From Cellvibrio sp. PSBB006 (GTDB lineage: Bacteria > Pseudomonadota > Gammaproteobacteria > Pseudomonadales > Cellvibrionaceae): a stretch of DNA of 64,000 nucleotides. The translations under genes were made by a program, and so were the position numbers. The notes beneath the pieces are model-generated. The model made no database searches. It was not told the DNA's origin and was given only the letters and a program-made list of their open reading frames with translations. The stretch covers positions 186,001-250,000 of the forward strand of contig NZ_CP021382.1 in the NCBI RefSeq assembly GCF_002162135.1. The letters run 5' to 3'. Numbering within the stretch: the first letter of the stretch is position 1; each line of letters begins with the position of its first letter. Shown one piece after another: positions 7,634 through 17,563 of this stretch.

Positions 7634-9475
7634 TTATAACTGCCGGGCAATGAGATTACGTTGCTGTAAATAATCCGGTGTGAAGCGAAAGTACACGCCG
7701 GTACCACCGCTATCGCGGCGGCGAACGGTTAACTCGCCGCCAAGATTTTTGCCGCGTTCCTGCATGATAGCCAAACCATAATGATTGAGTTTTTCTGGCG
7801 ATTGGGAAATGCCTACGCCATCATCTTCGATGCTGACACGAACATTTTTTAACTCGTCCTGAACTACTTTTATCAATACTTGGTTCCCCTCACTGTGATG
7901 GATCGCATTTTGGGCTGCTTCGCGGATTATCTGTAGCAAGTGAATTTCTTCATTGGGTGTCAAGGGAAGATTATTCAAGTGATAGTCCAACGTAATTTCT
8001 ATTTCACATTGTTCGCTGAGCTGCTTAACACTGGTTTGTAAAGAGCTTAGCAGGCCTGGTCCATCGACTTTTAATCGGAAGGTGGTCAGTAACTCTCTTA
8101 ACTGGCGATAAGCAGAGCTCAATCCCTCTTGCAATTCTGCGGAGACATCTTCCAAGGTCGGCTTGTCATTTTTTTCAAGCGCGCGGTTCAGACGAGTCAC
8201 TTGTATTTTGAGATAAGACAATGCCTGCGCCAGTGAATCGTGCAATTCCCGCGCAATGACGGTACGTTCATGCACCAGTGCCAAACGGCGCGCATTGTCT
8301 TCCTGACTTTGCAAACTCAGGGCAACGGCAAGTTGGTCCGCTACGGATTGAATTAACTGCTGTTTCCAATGCTCCAGGGTTTTGCCGTTATTCATACGGC
8401 ACACCAATACCCCGTAATGCTGTTGTTCGTAAAGCATCGGAAAGCTGTAGCGACAAGCGCCGATAGTGTCGATCCCGCTGGCTTCCATCCCGTTACTGTC
8501 ATCGCGGATAATTTCGCCTTTTAGGCAGCTGAAGCAATTTTTTGCAGCGCACGGCGTTGCAGTATCATCGACTGGTTTGATTTGAAGATATGGACTGTTA
8601 CCAATCTCTGTCATCAAACATAATTCAATATCATCGGCTTCAATCAGCTGCGCAAGGCGTGTCACGATACGGTCATAATCAATTCCAAGCGGCTCATGCT
8701 CAATAATATTCTTTGCTGTGTCGTACAAAAATTGCAGTGTCGTGTTGCTACGCTGCAATGCCCGGGTTTGTTGGTCAATCTGTTCCTCCATGCGCTCATG
8801 CATGTGCGCAATAGCTTCACTCATTCGATTGTGGGTTTGAGCGAGTATGCCCAGTTCATCAAGTTCCTTTGGTGCAATACGGTAACTGAAGTCGCCCTGA
8901 CCAACGCGTTTTGCTGCTTGGGTTAATTCCGATAAGGGTTGCTCAACCTTGGCTTTTAACCAGTAGATGACAACCGCTGAAAGCAACAAAATCAAGAATA
9001 ACGCGGTAACCTGAACCATGCGCAGGTTGCGTGCATTGCGTTCCGCATGATGTTGAATGCTGGCGACCAATTGGTTAAGTAGGTCGACCTGTTCGGCCAG
9101 CACGGGCTGGATATCTTGCAAGGCTGCCCCGGCTTGCAATTGTGGCTGCACTGTTTGCCAATAGTTACGGGCGGCGCGGTAGGTCTCACGCAACTGTGGA
9201 TTGTCATGGCGCAGGCTGTTGAAAATCGGGTGTTGCCAAGTCTGCGTCAATTTATTAGTCACTACCGCGAGCTGCTGTTCATCCCTATCTGGCTGACTGA
9301 TCAGCATGCCGAAGAGATAACTTTGCGCGCGTAGTGAACCGGCAATATTTACCGCGGCGGCATCGCTGTCCGCTTTATCTGAAATCCAGTAAGACGTCAT
9401 CATGGTTGCCATGGACAACGCCACGATGCCCGCCAAGGCAATACTGATTCGAATCACAATAGATGATTGACGCAT
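7634..9475 (-). CDS. narX: Nitrate/nitrite sensor histidine kinase NarX
   Basis: Membrane sensor that autophosphorylates on nitrate binding and phosphorylates NarL. It has a first membrane helix near the N-terminus and a periplasmic domain with the nitrate-binding P-box (NIAGSLRAQSYL). A second membrane helix (FLILLLSAVVIYW), a HAMP domain and a central Cys-containing module (CAAKNCFSCLKG) follow. The HisKA_3-type kinase has the phospho-His in ARELHDSLAQ and ATP-site motifs REAAQNAIHHS and DDGVGI. The start used here (9475) directly precedes the first helix; an upstream ATG at 9532 would add 19 residues. It is divergent from narG and convergent with narK, separated from narL. Confidence 0.93.
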   Translation of the reverse strand: MRQSSIVIRISIALAGIVALSMATMMTSYWISDKADSDAAAVNIAGSLRAQSYLFGMLISQPDRDEQQLAVVTNKLTQTWQHPIFNSLRHDNPQLRETYRAARNYWQTVQPQLQAGAALQDIQPVLAEQVDLLNQLVASIQHHAERNARNLRMVQVTALFLILLLSAVVIYWLKAKVEQPLSELTQAAKRVGQGDFSYRIAPKELDELGILAQTHNRMSEAIAHMHERMEEQIDQQTRALQRSNTTLQFLYDTAKNIIEHEPLGIDYDRIVTRLAQLIEADDIELCLMTEIGNSPYLQIKPVDDTATPCAAKNCFSCLKGEIIRDDSNGMEASGIDTIGACRYSFPMLYEQQHYGVLVCRMNNGKTLEHWKQQLIQSVADQLAVALSLQSQEDNARRLALVHERTVIARELHDSLAQALSYLKIQVTRLNRALEKNDKPTLEDVSAELQEGLSSAYRQLRELLTTFRLKVDGPGLLSSLQTSVKQLSEQCEIEITLDYHLNNLPLTPNEEIHLLQIIREAAQNAIHHSEGNQVLIKVVQDELKNVRVSIEDDGVGISQSPEKLNHYGLAIMQERGKNLGGELTVRRRDSGGTGVYFRFTPDYLQQRNLIARQL

Positions 9476-9683
9476 AAAAAATCTCGAAGGCCGCCACGAA
9501 AAGCATAGAAAAAGGACGTACCGGTGGTTCATCCACTCATCCAGACATCATAGAGGATGTATTGCTGAACAGAAACTGTAAAAAGCAGGGCGAGCTGAAG
9601 GGATACCCCTTTTGTGTCCGGTTAACCGTTTCGTCTGACCGATTTGCAACAAATCGTAAAAATTTCTCAGTAAATCAACTCTT

Positions 9684-9716
9684 TACCTCAATCGTTCTAC
9701 TACCACTTTGGAGGTA
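9684..9716. promoter_or_regulatory. NarL box cluster upstream of narG
   Basis: A 7-2-7 pair TACCACT-TT-GGAGGTA (9701-9716) and a single heptamer TACCTCA (9684-9690) lie in the narX-narG divergent region; another heptamer, TACCCCT, is at 9603-9609. The pair ends 111 bp upstream of the narG start. No convincing FNR box was seen here, only an ATCAA half-site at 9674-9678. Confidence 0.65.
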
Positions 9717-9827
9717 TGTGTGCGGTTTTCGTGCTTATCGGTGGTGGCGCAGGATTGCATGGGGTAAAGCATACTGTTGATGAAACGTTTTTTCCCGAAT
9801 TCCAGGATTCATCAGCAGGAGTTATAC

Positions 9828-12800
9828 ATGAGTCATCTTCTCGACAAGTTGCGATTTTTTAAAACGCATCAGGAGAGTTTCGCCGATGGTCTCGGCGTTA
9901 CCACCAACGAAGACCGTCGATGGGAACGTGCATATCGCCAGCGTTGGCAGCACGATAAGGTTGTACGTTCCACACACGGCGTTAACTGCACCGGCTCGTG
10001 CAGTTGGAAAGTGTATGTAAAAGATGGCCTTGTGACTTGGGAAACTCAGCAAACGGATTATCCGCGCACCCGTCCCGACTTACCTAATCATGAACCGCGT
10101 GGGTGCCCACGTGGTGCCAGTTATTCCTGGTATATCTACAGCGCCAACCGCTTGAAATATCCCAAAATCCGGCAGGAGTTGATTCGCTTATGGCGCGAAG
10201 CCCGTGAACAATTTACCGACCCTGTCGATGCATGGGCGTTCATTGTTGAAAATCCGGCAAAGGCAAAACGCTACAAAGAGCGGCGTGGTTTGGGTGGTTT
10301 TATTCGCGCTCACTGGGAAGAGGTGAATGAAATTATCGCCGCTTCCAATATCTATACCGCTAAAGTTTATGGGCCGGATCGTATATCCGGATTTTCTCCC
10401 ATACCGGCTATGTCCATGGTGTCTTACGCGGCGGGTGCGCGTTATTTATCCTTGATAGGCGGCAACTGTTTAAGTTTTTACGATTGGTACTGTGATCTTC
10501 CGCCATCATCGCCCCAGGTGTGGGGTGAACAAACTGATGTCCCTGAGTCCGCGGATTGGTATAACTCAAATTACATTATTGTATGGGGATCAAACGTACC
10601 CCAGACACGTACGCCGGATGCGCACTTCCTTACCGAGGTGCGCTATAAGGGCACCAAGACGTGTGTTATCACCTCCGATTATTCCGAAGCGTCCAAGTTC
10701 GGTGACACCTGGCTGGCGCCGCGGCAGGGAACTGATGCAGCGCTCGCCATGGCTTTTGGTCATGTGATATTGAAAGAATTTTATGTCGATAGCCAGAGTG
10801 ACTACTTCACTCATTACGTGAAACGTTACACCGATATGCCCATGTTGGTCATCCTGGAAAAAATCGGCGAGCATTTAATCCAGGGGCGCTTTTTACGTGC
10901 GGCTGATTTGGTGGATAACCTCGGCGAACATAACAATCCGGATTGGAAGACGATTGCAGTCAACAGTGCAGACCAACGCCTTGTCAGCCCCAAAGGTTCA
11001 ATCGGTTACAGATGGGGTGAAGAAGGAAAGTGGAATCTGGAAGCGAAGGAGGGAGCAAAAAATACGGAAGTGGATTTGCAACTGTCACTTCAAGAAAATG
11101 CAGATGAAATTGCGGATGTTGCTTTCCCATACTTCGGCTGCAACACGCACGAATACAATTATTTTCAACACACCGATCACAGTGACGTTTTATTGCATAA
11201 GGTTCCCGCGCGCCGCTTGGTGTTAGCGACTGGAAAAGAAGTGTTGGTGGCTACTGTCTATGACCTGTTGCTTGCTAACTACGGCGTGGACAATGGATTA
11301 AACGACGCCAACTGTGCGAGCAGTTTTGCAGACGACAAACCCTATACTCCCACCTGGCAACAAAAAATTACCGGCGTTAATCCCGCCGATGTCATCCGTG
11401 TAGCGCGTGAGTTTGCGCGTAACGCCCATAAAACCCATGGCCGTTCCATGGTGATTGTCGGTGCAGCGTTAAACCACTGGTATAACATGGATATGAACTA
11501 TCGCGGTCTCGTCAATATGTTGATGATGTGCGGTTGTGTCGGTCAGAGCGGCGGTGGTTGGGCGCATTATGTTGGCCAGGAAAAACTGCGGCCACAAAAT
11601 GGTTGGCTGCCCTTGGCATTTGCGCTGGATTGGCAACGTCCCGCCCGTCAGATGAACGGCACATCGTTTTTTTATAATCACTCTGATCAATGGCGCTATG
11701 AAAAACTCGATATGAGTGAGGTGGTATCGCCTCTGGCCAATAAAGAAAAATGGACGGGTACTATTCTTGATTTCAATACCCGCGCAGAACGTATGGGTTG
11801 GTTGCCCTCTGCACCGCAGTTGGCGGTCAATCCCTTAACAATAAGTGCTGCGGCTAAAGCGGCCGGTAAAGAGGTAAAAGATTACGTGGTGGACCAGCTC
11901 ACCAGCGGTGAGTTGAAGTTTGCTTGTGAAGATCCGGATCACCCACAGAATTTCCCACGCAATATTTTCATTTGGCGATCCAATCTGTTGGGGTCCAGCG
12001 GCAAAGGCCATGAGTACATGTTGCGCCACTTTCTTGGTACGAAACATGGTTTGCTTGGAAAAGACCTGGGCGAATTCGGTGGAAAAAAGCCGGAAGATGT
12101 GGTGTGGCGAGACAAAGCCCCCGAAGGTAAAGTCGACTTGTGGGTGACATTGGATTTTCGCATGTCCACCACGTGTTTGTATTCCGATATCGTCCTGCCT
12201 ACTGCCACCTGGTACGAAAAAGACGATATGAATACCTCGGATATGCATCCGTTTATTCACCCGTTATCCAAAGCAATTGATCCCGTGTGGGAATCCCGCA
12301 GTGACTGGGATATCTTCAAAGGCATCGCCAAAAAATTCTCCGAGTTAAGTACGGGGCATCTGGGAGTAGAACAGGATGTCGTTACGACACCCATGCTCCA
12401 TGATACGCCGGAAGAACTGGCACAACCCTATGGGGTAAAAGCCTGGTGGAAAGGTGAATGTCCGGCAATTCCCGGGCAAACGATGCCGAATATCCATCAG
12501 GTAGAACGTGACTATCCCAACACTTACCACCGTTTTGTCTCCCTCGGCCCGGCGCTGGAAAAACTCGGCAATGGCGGTAAAGGCATTAAATGGGATACAA
12601 AAGATGAAGTGAAATTTTTGGGGCAGCTTAATCGCGTTCACCACGAGGAAGGCGCGAATAAAGGACGACCAAAAATTGAGACAGCTATTGATGCCTGTGA
12701 AGTCATTTTATCGCTGGCGCCAGAGACCAATGGGCAAGTCGCGGTGAAAGCCTGGGCTGCCTTATCTGAAAAAACCGGTTTGGATCATACGCATCTGGCG

Positions 12801-13553
12801 CGTCCTAAAGAAGATGAAAAAATTCGTTTTGCGGATATCGTAGCGCAGCCGCGCAAGATTATCTCCGCACCGACCTGGTCTGGCCTGGAAGACGAACACG
12901 TTTCTTATAATGCGGGTTATACCAATGTTCACGAGTTAATTCCCTGGCGCACCATTACCGGGAGGCAACAGTTTTACCAGGATCACGAATGGATGCGCGA
13001 TTTTGGCGAGACGCTGTGTGTTTACAAACCACCGGTAAATCTGAAAACCATCGAACCGGTTCACAATCGTACCCCGAACGGAAATAAAGAATTGGTCCTC
13101 AACTGGATTACGCCACACCAAAAGTGGGGTATTCACAGTACCTATTCCGATAATTTGCTCATGCTGACGTTATCACGTGGTGGCCCAATCGTGTGGCTTA
13201 GCGAAGTTGATGCTAAAGCGGCGGGTATTGTCGACAATGATTGGATTGATGTCTTTAACGTAAACGGTGCAATCAGCGCACGAGCCGTGGTTTCCCAACG
13301 GGTTCCGCAAGGCATGAGCATGATGTATCACGCCCAGGAGCGCATCGTAAACGTGCCCGGTTCCAGCCTCACCAAAACCCGCGGTGGTATTCATAACTCG
13401 GTGACCCGCGCGGTGATGAAACCAACGCATATGATTGGCGGCTATGCGCAACAAGCCTACGGTTTTAACTATTACGGCACCGTCGGTTGTAATCGCGATG
13501 AATTCGTCATCGTACGCAAGATGAATAACGTCGATTGGATGGATGAGGAGTAA
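9828..13553 (+). CDS. narG: Respiratory nitrate reductase alpha subunit NarG
   Basis: Catalytic subunit that reduces nitrate to nitrite at a bis-MGD molybdenum centre on the cytoplasmic face of the membrane. The protein is 1241 residues, usual for NarG. The FS0 iron-sulfur site is visible as HGVNCTGSCSW followed by GCPRGASYSW, and the Asp Mo-ligand region YSWYIYSANRLKYP is intact. No Tat export is expected beyond the vestigial N-terminal motif. The start chosen (MSHLLDKLRFFK) has AGGAG 8 bp upstream; the frame is open back to 9777 but that adds 17 unlike residues. It is followed after 3 bp by narH, in the operon narGHJI plus PPIase. Upstream NarL boxes suggest nitrate induction. Confidence 0.97.
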   Translation: MSHLLDKLRFFKTHQESFADGLGVTTNEDRRWERAYRQRWQHDKVVRSTHGVNCTGSCSWKVYVKDGLVTWETQQTDYPRTRPDLPNHEPRGCPRGASYSWYIYSANRLKYPKIRQELIRLWREAREQFTDPVDAWAFIVENPAKAKRYKERRGLGGFIRAHWEEVNEIIAASNIYTAKVYGPDRISGFSPIPAMSMVSYAAGARYLSLIGGNCLSFYDWYCDLPPSSPQVWGEQTDVPESADWYNSNYIIVWGSNVPQTRTPDAHFLTEVRYKGTKTCVITSDYSEASKFGDTWLAPRQGTDAALAMAFGHVILKEFYVDSQSDYFTHYVKRYTDMPMLVILEKIGEHLIQGRFLRAADLVDNLGEHNNPDWKTIAVNSADQRLVSPKGSIGYRWGEEGKWNLEAKEGAKNTEVDLQLSLQENADEIADVAFPYFGCNTHEYNYFQHTDHSDVLLHKVPARRLVLATGKEVLVATVYDLLLANYGVDNGLNDANCASSFADDKPYTPTWQQKITGVNPADVIRVAREFARNAHKTHGRSMVIVGAALNHWYNMDMNYRGLVNMLMMCGCVGQSGGGWAHYVGQEKLRPQNGWLPLAFALDWQRPARQMNGTSFFYNHSDQWRYEKLDMSEVVSPLANKEKWTGTILDFNTRAERMGWLPSAPQLAVNPLTISAAAKAAGKEVKDYVVDQLTSGELKFACEDPDHPQNFPRNIFIWRSNLLGSSGKGHEYMLRHFLGTKHGLLGKDLGEFGGKKPEDVVWRDKAPEGKVDLWVTLDFRMSTTCLYSDIVLPTATWYEKDDMNTSDMHPFIHPLSKAIDPVWESRSDWDIFKGIAKKFSELSTGHLGVEQDVVTTPMLHDTPEELAQPYGVKAWWKGECPAIPGQTMPNIHQVERDYPNTYHRFVSLGPALEKLGNGGKGIKWDTKDEVKFLGQLNRVHHEEGANKGRPKIETAIDACEVILSLAPETNGQVAVKAWAALSEKTGLDHTHLARPKEDEKIRFADIVAQPRKIISAPTWSGLEDEHVSYNAGYTNVHELIPWRTITGRQQFYQDHEWMRDFGETLCVYKPPVNLKTIEPVHNRTPNGNKELVLNWITPHQKWGIHSTYSDNLLMLTLSRGGPIVWLSEVDAKAAGIVDNDWIDVFNVNGAISARAVVSQRVPQGMSMMYHAQERIVNVPGSSLTKTRGGIHNSVTRAVMKPTHMIGGYAQQAYGFNYYGTVGCNRDEFVIVRKMNNVDWMDEE

Positions 13554-13556
13554 CCC

Positions 13557-15089
13557 ATGAAAGTCAGAGCCCAAATCGGCATGGTGCTGAACCTCGATAA
13601 ATGCATCGGTTGCCATACCTGTTCGATCACCTGTAAGAATGTCTGGACGTCTCGGGAAGGCGTTGAGTACGCCTGGTTCAATAACGTTGAGACCAAACCC
13701 GGTATTGGTTATCCAAAAGAATGGGAGAATCAGGAGAAATGGAATGGCGGATGGAAGTTAACCAGCAAGGGTAAATTACAACCGCGCGTCGGTGGGAAAT
13801 TACGTGTACTGGCCAATATATTTGCCAATCCGGATCTGCCCGAAATCGATGATTATTACGAACCTTTCGACTTCGATTACCAGCACCTGCACACCGCCGG
13901 TGCGAAAAAGCACCAGCCTGTGGCGCGCCCACGTTCGCTGATTACCGGTGAGCGTATGGAGAAAATCGAATGGGGTCCAAACTGGGAAGAGATCCTCGGC
14001 ACGGAATTTGAAAAGCGTCGCAAAGACAAGAATTTTGACAAGGTTCAGGCAGATATCTACGGCCAGTTTGAGCAGACCTTTATGATGTATCTGCCGCGAC
14101 TGTGTGAGCACTGCCTTAACCCGGCCTGCGTTTCTTCCTGCCCATCCGGTGCTATCTATAAACGTGAAGAAGACGGCATCGTGCTAATCGATCAGGATAA
14201 GTGCCGTGGCTGGCGCATGTGTGTGTCGGCGTGTCCATACAAGAAAATTTATTACAACTGGAAAAGTGGCAAGTCAGAAAAATGTACGTTTTGTTACCCC
14301 CGCATTGAAGCAGGGCAGCCGACGGTTTGTTCTGAAACCTGCGTCGGCCGCATTCGCTATCTGGGCGTTCTGCTCTATGACGCCGACCGAATTCAGGAGG
14401 CAGCCAGTGTGCCCAACGAAGCGGATTTATATCGAGCTCAATTGGATATCTTCCTTGATCCCCACGACCCTGGTGTGATTGCCGCTGCACAGGCTGAAGG
14501 TATACCCGAGTCCTGGATCACTGCCGCGCAAAATTCACCAACCTACAAGATGGCAATTGATTGGAAGATTGCACTGCCATTGCATCCGGAATATCGCACC
14601 TTGCCCATGGTTTGGTATGTGCCGCCACTGTCACCGATTCAAAGCGCCGTGCAGGCGGGCCATGTGGGGATGAACGGTGAAATTCCGGACCTCAAATCGC
14701 TGCGCATCCCGGTGCGTTATCTGGCTAACTTGCTGACGGCCGGAGAGGAGCAGCCGGTAATTGAAGCACTTGAAAAAATGATTGCTATGCGAGCCTTCAA
14801 GCGCGCGCAACAAGTCGATGGTGTAGAGGATCTGGACGTGCTTCAACAAGTTGGTTTGAGCGTCGCCCAGGTGGAAGATATGTATCGCTACATGGCGCTG
14901 GCCAATTATGAAGACCGTTTTGTTATTCCCACCAGCCACCGCGCCTATGCGGAAGAAGCTTATGATTTGAAGGGCGGGTGTGGCTTCAGTTTTGGCAATG
15001 GCTGTAGTGATGGCAACAATAATGTGAATTTATTTGGTGCTAAGTCAACCGTTGTGCGTCAGGTTGTTCCGGCAAACCATAAGGAGTAA
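13557..15089 (+). CDS. narH: Respiratory nitrate reductase beta subunit NarH
   Basis: Iron-sulfur electron-transfer subunit linking NarI haems to NarG, cytoplasmic side. The 510 residues carry four Cys clusters: CIGCHTCSITCKNVW; CEHCLNPACVSSCP; CRGWRMCVSACPYKKIYYNW, where Trp replaces a Cys to give the [3Fe-4S] centre; and CTFCYPRI with CSETCVGR. Length and motif order are standard for NarH. The start overlaps no other gene but lies 3 bp after the narG stop. It is followed after 3 bp by narJ. Confidence 0.97.
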   Translation: MKVRAQIGMVLNLDKCIGCHTCSITCKNVWTSREGVEYAWFNNVETKPGIGYPKEWENQEKWNGGWKLTSKGKLQPRVGGKLRVLANIFANPDLPEIDDYYEPFDFDYQHLHTAGAKKHQPVARPRSLITGERMEKIEWGPNWEEILGTEFEKRRKDKNFDKVQADIYGQFEQTFMMYLPRLCEHCLNPACVSSCPSGAIYKREEDGIVLIDQDKCRGWRMCVSACPYKKIYYNWKSGKSEKCTFCYPRIEAGQPTVCSETCVGRIRYLGVLLYDADRIQEAASVPNEADLYRAQLDIFLDPHDPGVIAAAQAEGIPESWITAAQNSPTYKMAIDWKIALPLHPEYRTLPMVWYVPPLSPIQSAVQAGHVGMNGEIPDLKSLRIPVRYLANLLTAGEEQPVIEALEKMIAMRAFKRAQQVDGVEDLDVLQQVGLSVAQVEDMYRYMALANYEDRFVIPTSHRAYAEEAYDLKGGCGFSFGNGCSDGNNNVNLFGAKSTVVRQVVPANHKE

Positions 15090-15092
15090 ACA

Positions 15093-15833
15093 ATGAAGTC
15101 GCTACGAGTTCTTTCGCTGCTGCTGGATTATCCAACGGCAGATCTACACAACGCTCGCGCAGGCTTGCTTGAGTTAATTGAGGAATTGCCGGTGACGTCG
15201 AATGTGATCGAGTCCCTCGCAGATTTTATCAACCAGCGTTGCGCAGGGGACCTGCTGGATTGGCAAGCAGAGTATGACGGTCTTTTTGAGAGGGGACGTT
15301 CATTATCCCTATTGCTTTTTGAGCATATTCATGGTGAATCACGCGATCGCGGCCAGGCCATGGTGGATCTGCTACAGCAATATAAAACAGCCGGCCTGCA
15401 ACTGACAGCAAAAGAGCTGCCGGATTATATTCCGTTATATCTTGAGTTTTTATCCACGCAAGGTGAAGAGAATGCGCGCCTGGGGCTAGAGGAGATAGCA
15501 CATATAGTAGCGCTGTTGTTATGTCGCTTGCAGGATCGTAGCAATAGTTATGCTGCAGTTTTTGCTGCGCTATTACAGCTGTCTGGTGCAAAAGTTGATT
15601 TAGTCGATCTGCGCAAACAACTCGCCACTGAAAAACGCGACGATACGCCGGAAGCCCTGGATAAAGTGTGGGAGGAAGAGGCTGTCACATTTACCGCTCA
15701 AAGTGCGGGTGATGCCTGTTCTGCGGCGAACTATCGGCCCACTGGCGATCAACGGCGCGATCAGGAACAGGTGCTGGATCTGAGTGGGTTTGCTCGTGCA
15801 GGGGCAACCACTATCCCTGTGCGTACGGAGTAA
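15093..15833 (+). CDS. narJ: Nitrate reductase assembly chaperone NarJ
   Basis: Cytoplasmic chaperone that holds NarGH until the molybdenum cofactor and FS0 cluster are inserted and the complex docks on NarI; it is not part of the final enzyme. The 246 residues begin MKSLRVLSLLLDYPTADL, continue with LFEHIHGESRDRGQAMVDLL, and have PDYIPLYLEFLS, all characteristic of the TorD/NarJ family. The C-terminal ~50 residues are polar and variable, as usual. AAGGAG precedes the ATG. It lies between narH (3 bp) and narI (59 bp). Confidence 0.95.
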   Translation: MKSLRVLSLLLDYPTADLHNARAGLLELIEELPVTSNVIESLADFINQRCAGDLLDWQAEYDGLFERGRSLSLLLFEHIHGESRDRGQAMVDLLQQYKTAGLQLTAKELPDYIPLYLEFLSTQGEENARLGLEEIAHIVALLLCRLQDRSNSYAAVFAALLQLSGAKVDLVDLRKQLATEKRDDTPEALDKVWEEEAVTFTAQSAGDACSAANYRPTGDQRRDQEQVLDLSGFARAGATTIPVRTE

Positions 15834-15892
15834 TACCGCCTAATAACCGCGTTGCGTGAAGTCATTTTATACGCGCGCTTTAAGGAGTCATC

Positions 15893-16582
15893 ATGTCTAA
15901 TAGTCTTTTTTTTGTTTTCGGTGTTTATCCTTATATTGCTTTGGCGGTATGCATTATCGGCACCTGGGCGCGGTATGATCGGGAACAATACACCTGGAAA
16001 GCCAGCTCCAGCCAATTGCTGGAGAAAAAGCAACTTCGCCGTGGCAGCCTTCCGTTCCATGTCGGTATCCTGGGTATCTTATTCGGTCATTTTGTCGGAT
16101 TGCTGACACCTGCAAGCGTGTGGCATGTATTCGGCATTACTCCTGCCATGAAGCAGGTGGTTGCCATTGTGGCGGGTGGATTATTTGGGGTGTTGTGTCT
16201 TTACGGATTGGTTATTCTGGTTCATCGGCGTTTGATGCACGAACGCGTACGTGCGAGCAGCAGTAGAATGGATATCGCTGTGTTGTTGCTATTACTGGCG
16301 CAATTGCTGCTGGGTTTAAGTTCAATCTTTGTTTCACTGGGCCATCTTGATGGGCAAGAAATGCTGAAGTTGATGGCTTGGGCCCAGAACATCGTCACTT
16401 TTCATGGTGTTGCGGCGGCAGAGGCCATTCAAGGTGTGCATTGGATTTTTAAAGCACATGTCTTTTTGGGCATGACACTGTTTATCGTATTCCCGTTCAG
16501 CCGGTTGGTTCATATCCTCAGTGTTCCATTGAAGTACCTCAATCGTAATTACCAAGTCGTGCGTCGCCGGGGGAATGCATAA
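15893..16582 (+). CDS. narI: Respiratory nitrate reductase gamma subunit NarI
   Basis: Membrane cytochrome b subunit that oxidises quinol on the periplasmic side and passes electrons to NarH. It is 229 residues with five hydrophobic helices and an N-terminus MSNSLFFVFGVYPYIAL like other NarI. Likely haem His residues are seen in RRGSLPFHVGILGILFGH (helix 2) and in WIFKAHVFLGMTLFIVFPFSRLVH (helix 5). AAGGAG lies 8 bp before the ATG. Its TAA stop overlaps the ATG of the following isomerase gene (TAATG), indicating translational coupling. Confidence 0.95.
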   Translation: MSNSLFFVFGVYPYIALAVCIIGTWARYDREQYTWKASSSQLLEKKQLRRGSLPFHVGILGILFGHFVGLLTPASVWHVFGITPAMKQVVAIVAGGLFGVLCLYGLVILVHRRLMHERVRASSSRMDIAVLLLLLAQLLLGLSSIFVSLGHLDGQEMLKLMAWAQNIVTFHGVAAAEAIQGVHWIFKAHVFLGMTLFIVFPFSRLVHILSVPLKYLNRNYQVVRRRGNA

Positions 16583-17448
16583 TGACCATACATCACCACA
16601 CACCTGCCCAGGACACCACAGCACAAATTAACTCGGCGTTGAAGATTATTCATAGCGATACATTGATGGCCAGCGAGCGTCACAGCGTACCGACTATACG
16701 GGTTAATCATCATCACATTTCGGGGGAAAATATTGCAGCCGAGATGCAATATCACCCGGCCACAACGCAACGGGAAGCCATGTTCAAAGCCGCTGAAGCG
16801 CTCATTATCGGTGAATTACTTCGCCAGCGCGCGGCGTCCTTACAGTTAGACAATACCGGAACTTCCGAAGATGAGTTGCTCGAGGTGTTGCTGAATGCTG
16901 AAGTGACAGCACCGGAAGCAACGGACAAGGAATGTGCCCAGTATTATCACGCTAACACAGCACGTTTCGTTACCTCACCACTGTTGGAATTGCGTCATAT
17001 TTTAATCGCCGCTGCGCCCGATGATGATGAAGCTCGCATCGCAGCAAAGTCGCGCGCGCAGCAACTCCTTGTCGCTTTGCAATCCGGTGAGGATTTTTCG
17101 GCGCTGGCACTGCAGGCGTCAGCATGTCCGTCCCGGGCATTGGGCGGCAGCCTCGGCCAGATTACGCGCGGCCAAACAATCCCGGAATTTGAGCGTCACG
17201 TATTTGCAGCCAAGCCCGGATTGCTATCTCATCCGATAGAAAGCCGTTACGGTGTGCATGTGGTGTGGATTGAGCGCAATATTCCCGGCACCCAGTTACC
17301 CTACAGTGCAGTAAAAGATCGGATTGCCGATTATCTGAATGAAAAAGTCCGTACCAAAGCGATTGCGCAGTACATTCACAGGTTGATTGCGCAAGCGGAT
17401 ATTGAAGGTTATACGTTTGATGTATCCACTTCGCCATTGATGCAGTGA
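16582..17448 (+). CDS. Parvulin-type peptidyl-prolyl isomerase of the nar operon
   Basis: A 288-residue protein with a C-terminal PpiC-type rotamase domain at about 130-235 (LELRHILIAAAPDDDEAR, ALGGSLGQITRGQTIPEFE, GVHVVWIERNIPG). The N-terminal ~110 residues are helical and resemble NifM/SurA-like chaperone arms. No signal peptide is seen, so it is probably cytoplasmic. An equivalent gene follows narI in Pseudomonas nar operons and is presumed to aid folding or maturation of the nitrate reductase. It starts on the narI stop codon. The N-terminal HHH-rich segment is unusual but short. Confidence 0.85.
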   Translation: MTIHHHTPAQDTTAQINSALKIIHSDTLMASERHSVPTIRVNHHHISGENIAAEMQYHPATTQREAMFKAAEALIIGELLRQRAASLQLDNTGTSEDELLEVLLNAEVTAPEATDKECAQYYHANTARFVTSPLLELRHILIAAAPDDDEARIAAKSRAQQLLVALQSGEDFSALALQASACPSRALGGSLGQITRGQTIPEFERHVFAAKPGLLSHPIESRYGVHVVWIERNIPGTQLPYSAVKDRIADYLNEKVRTKAIAQYIHRLIAQADIEGYTFDVSTSPLMQ

Positions 17449-17493
17449 TGTTACCTGAAGGCAGGGAGCAGGGCGTTTGGATCGAAGGAAATA

Positions 17494-17507
17494 TTGATAT
17501 AAATCAA
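17494..17507. promoter_or_regulatory. FNR/Anr box upstream of hemN
   Basis: TTGATATAAATCAA is a perfect match to the FNR/Anr consensus TTGAT-N4-ATCAA. It is centred about 63 bp before the hemN start, so a transcription start ~40 bp downstream would place it at the classical -41.5 position. It is the clearest oxygen-control site in the window. Confidence 0.85.
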
Positions 17508-17563
17508 TCGATTAAATGACCAGTTTGTTAGTCTGAAAACAAACCCTAGCTCCGTGAGGCACC

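Noticed and set aside
9777..9827. Upstream start for narG
   Set aside because: The extra 17 residues do not resemble NarG N-termini, while the ATG at 9828 has AGGAG at the right distance and the family N-terminus.
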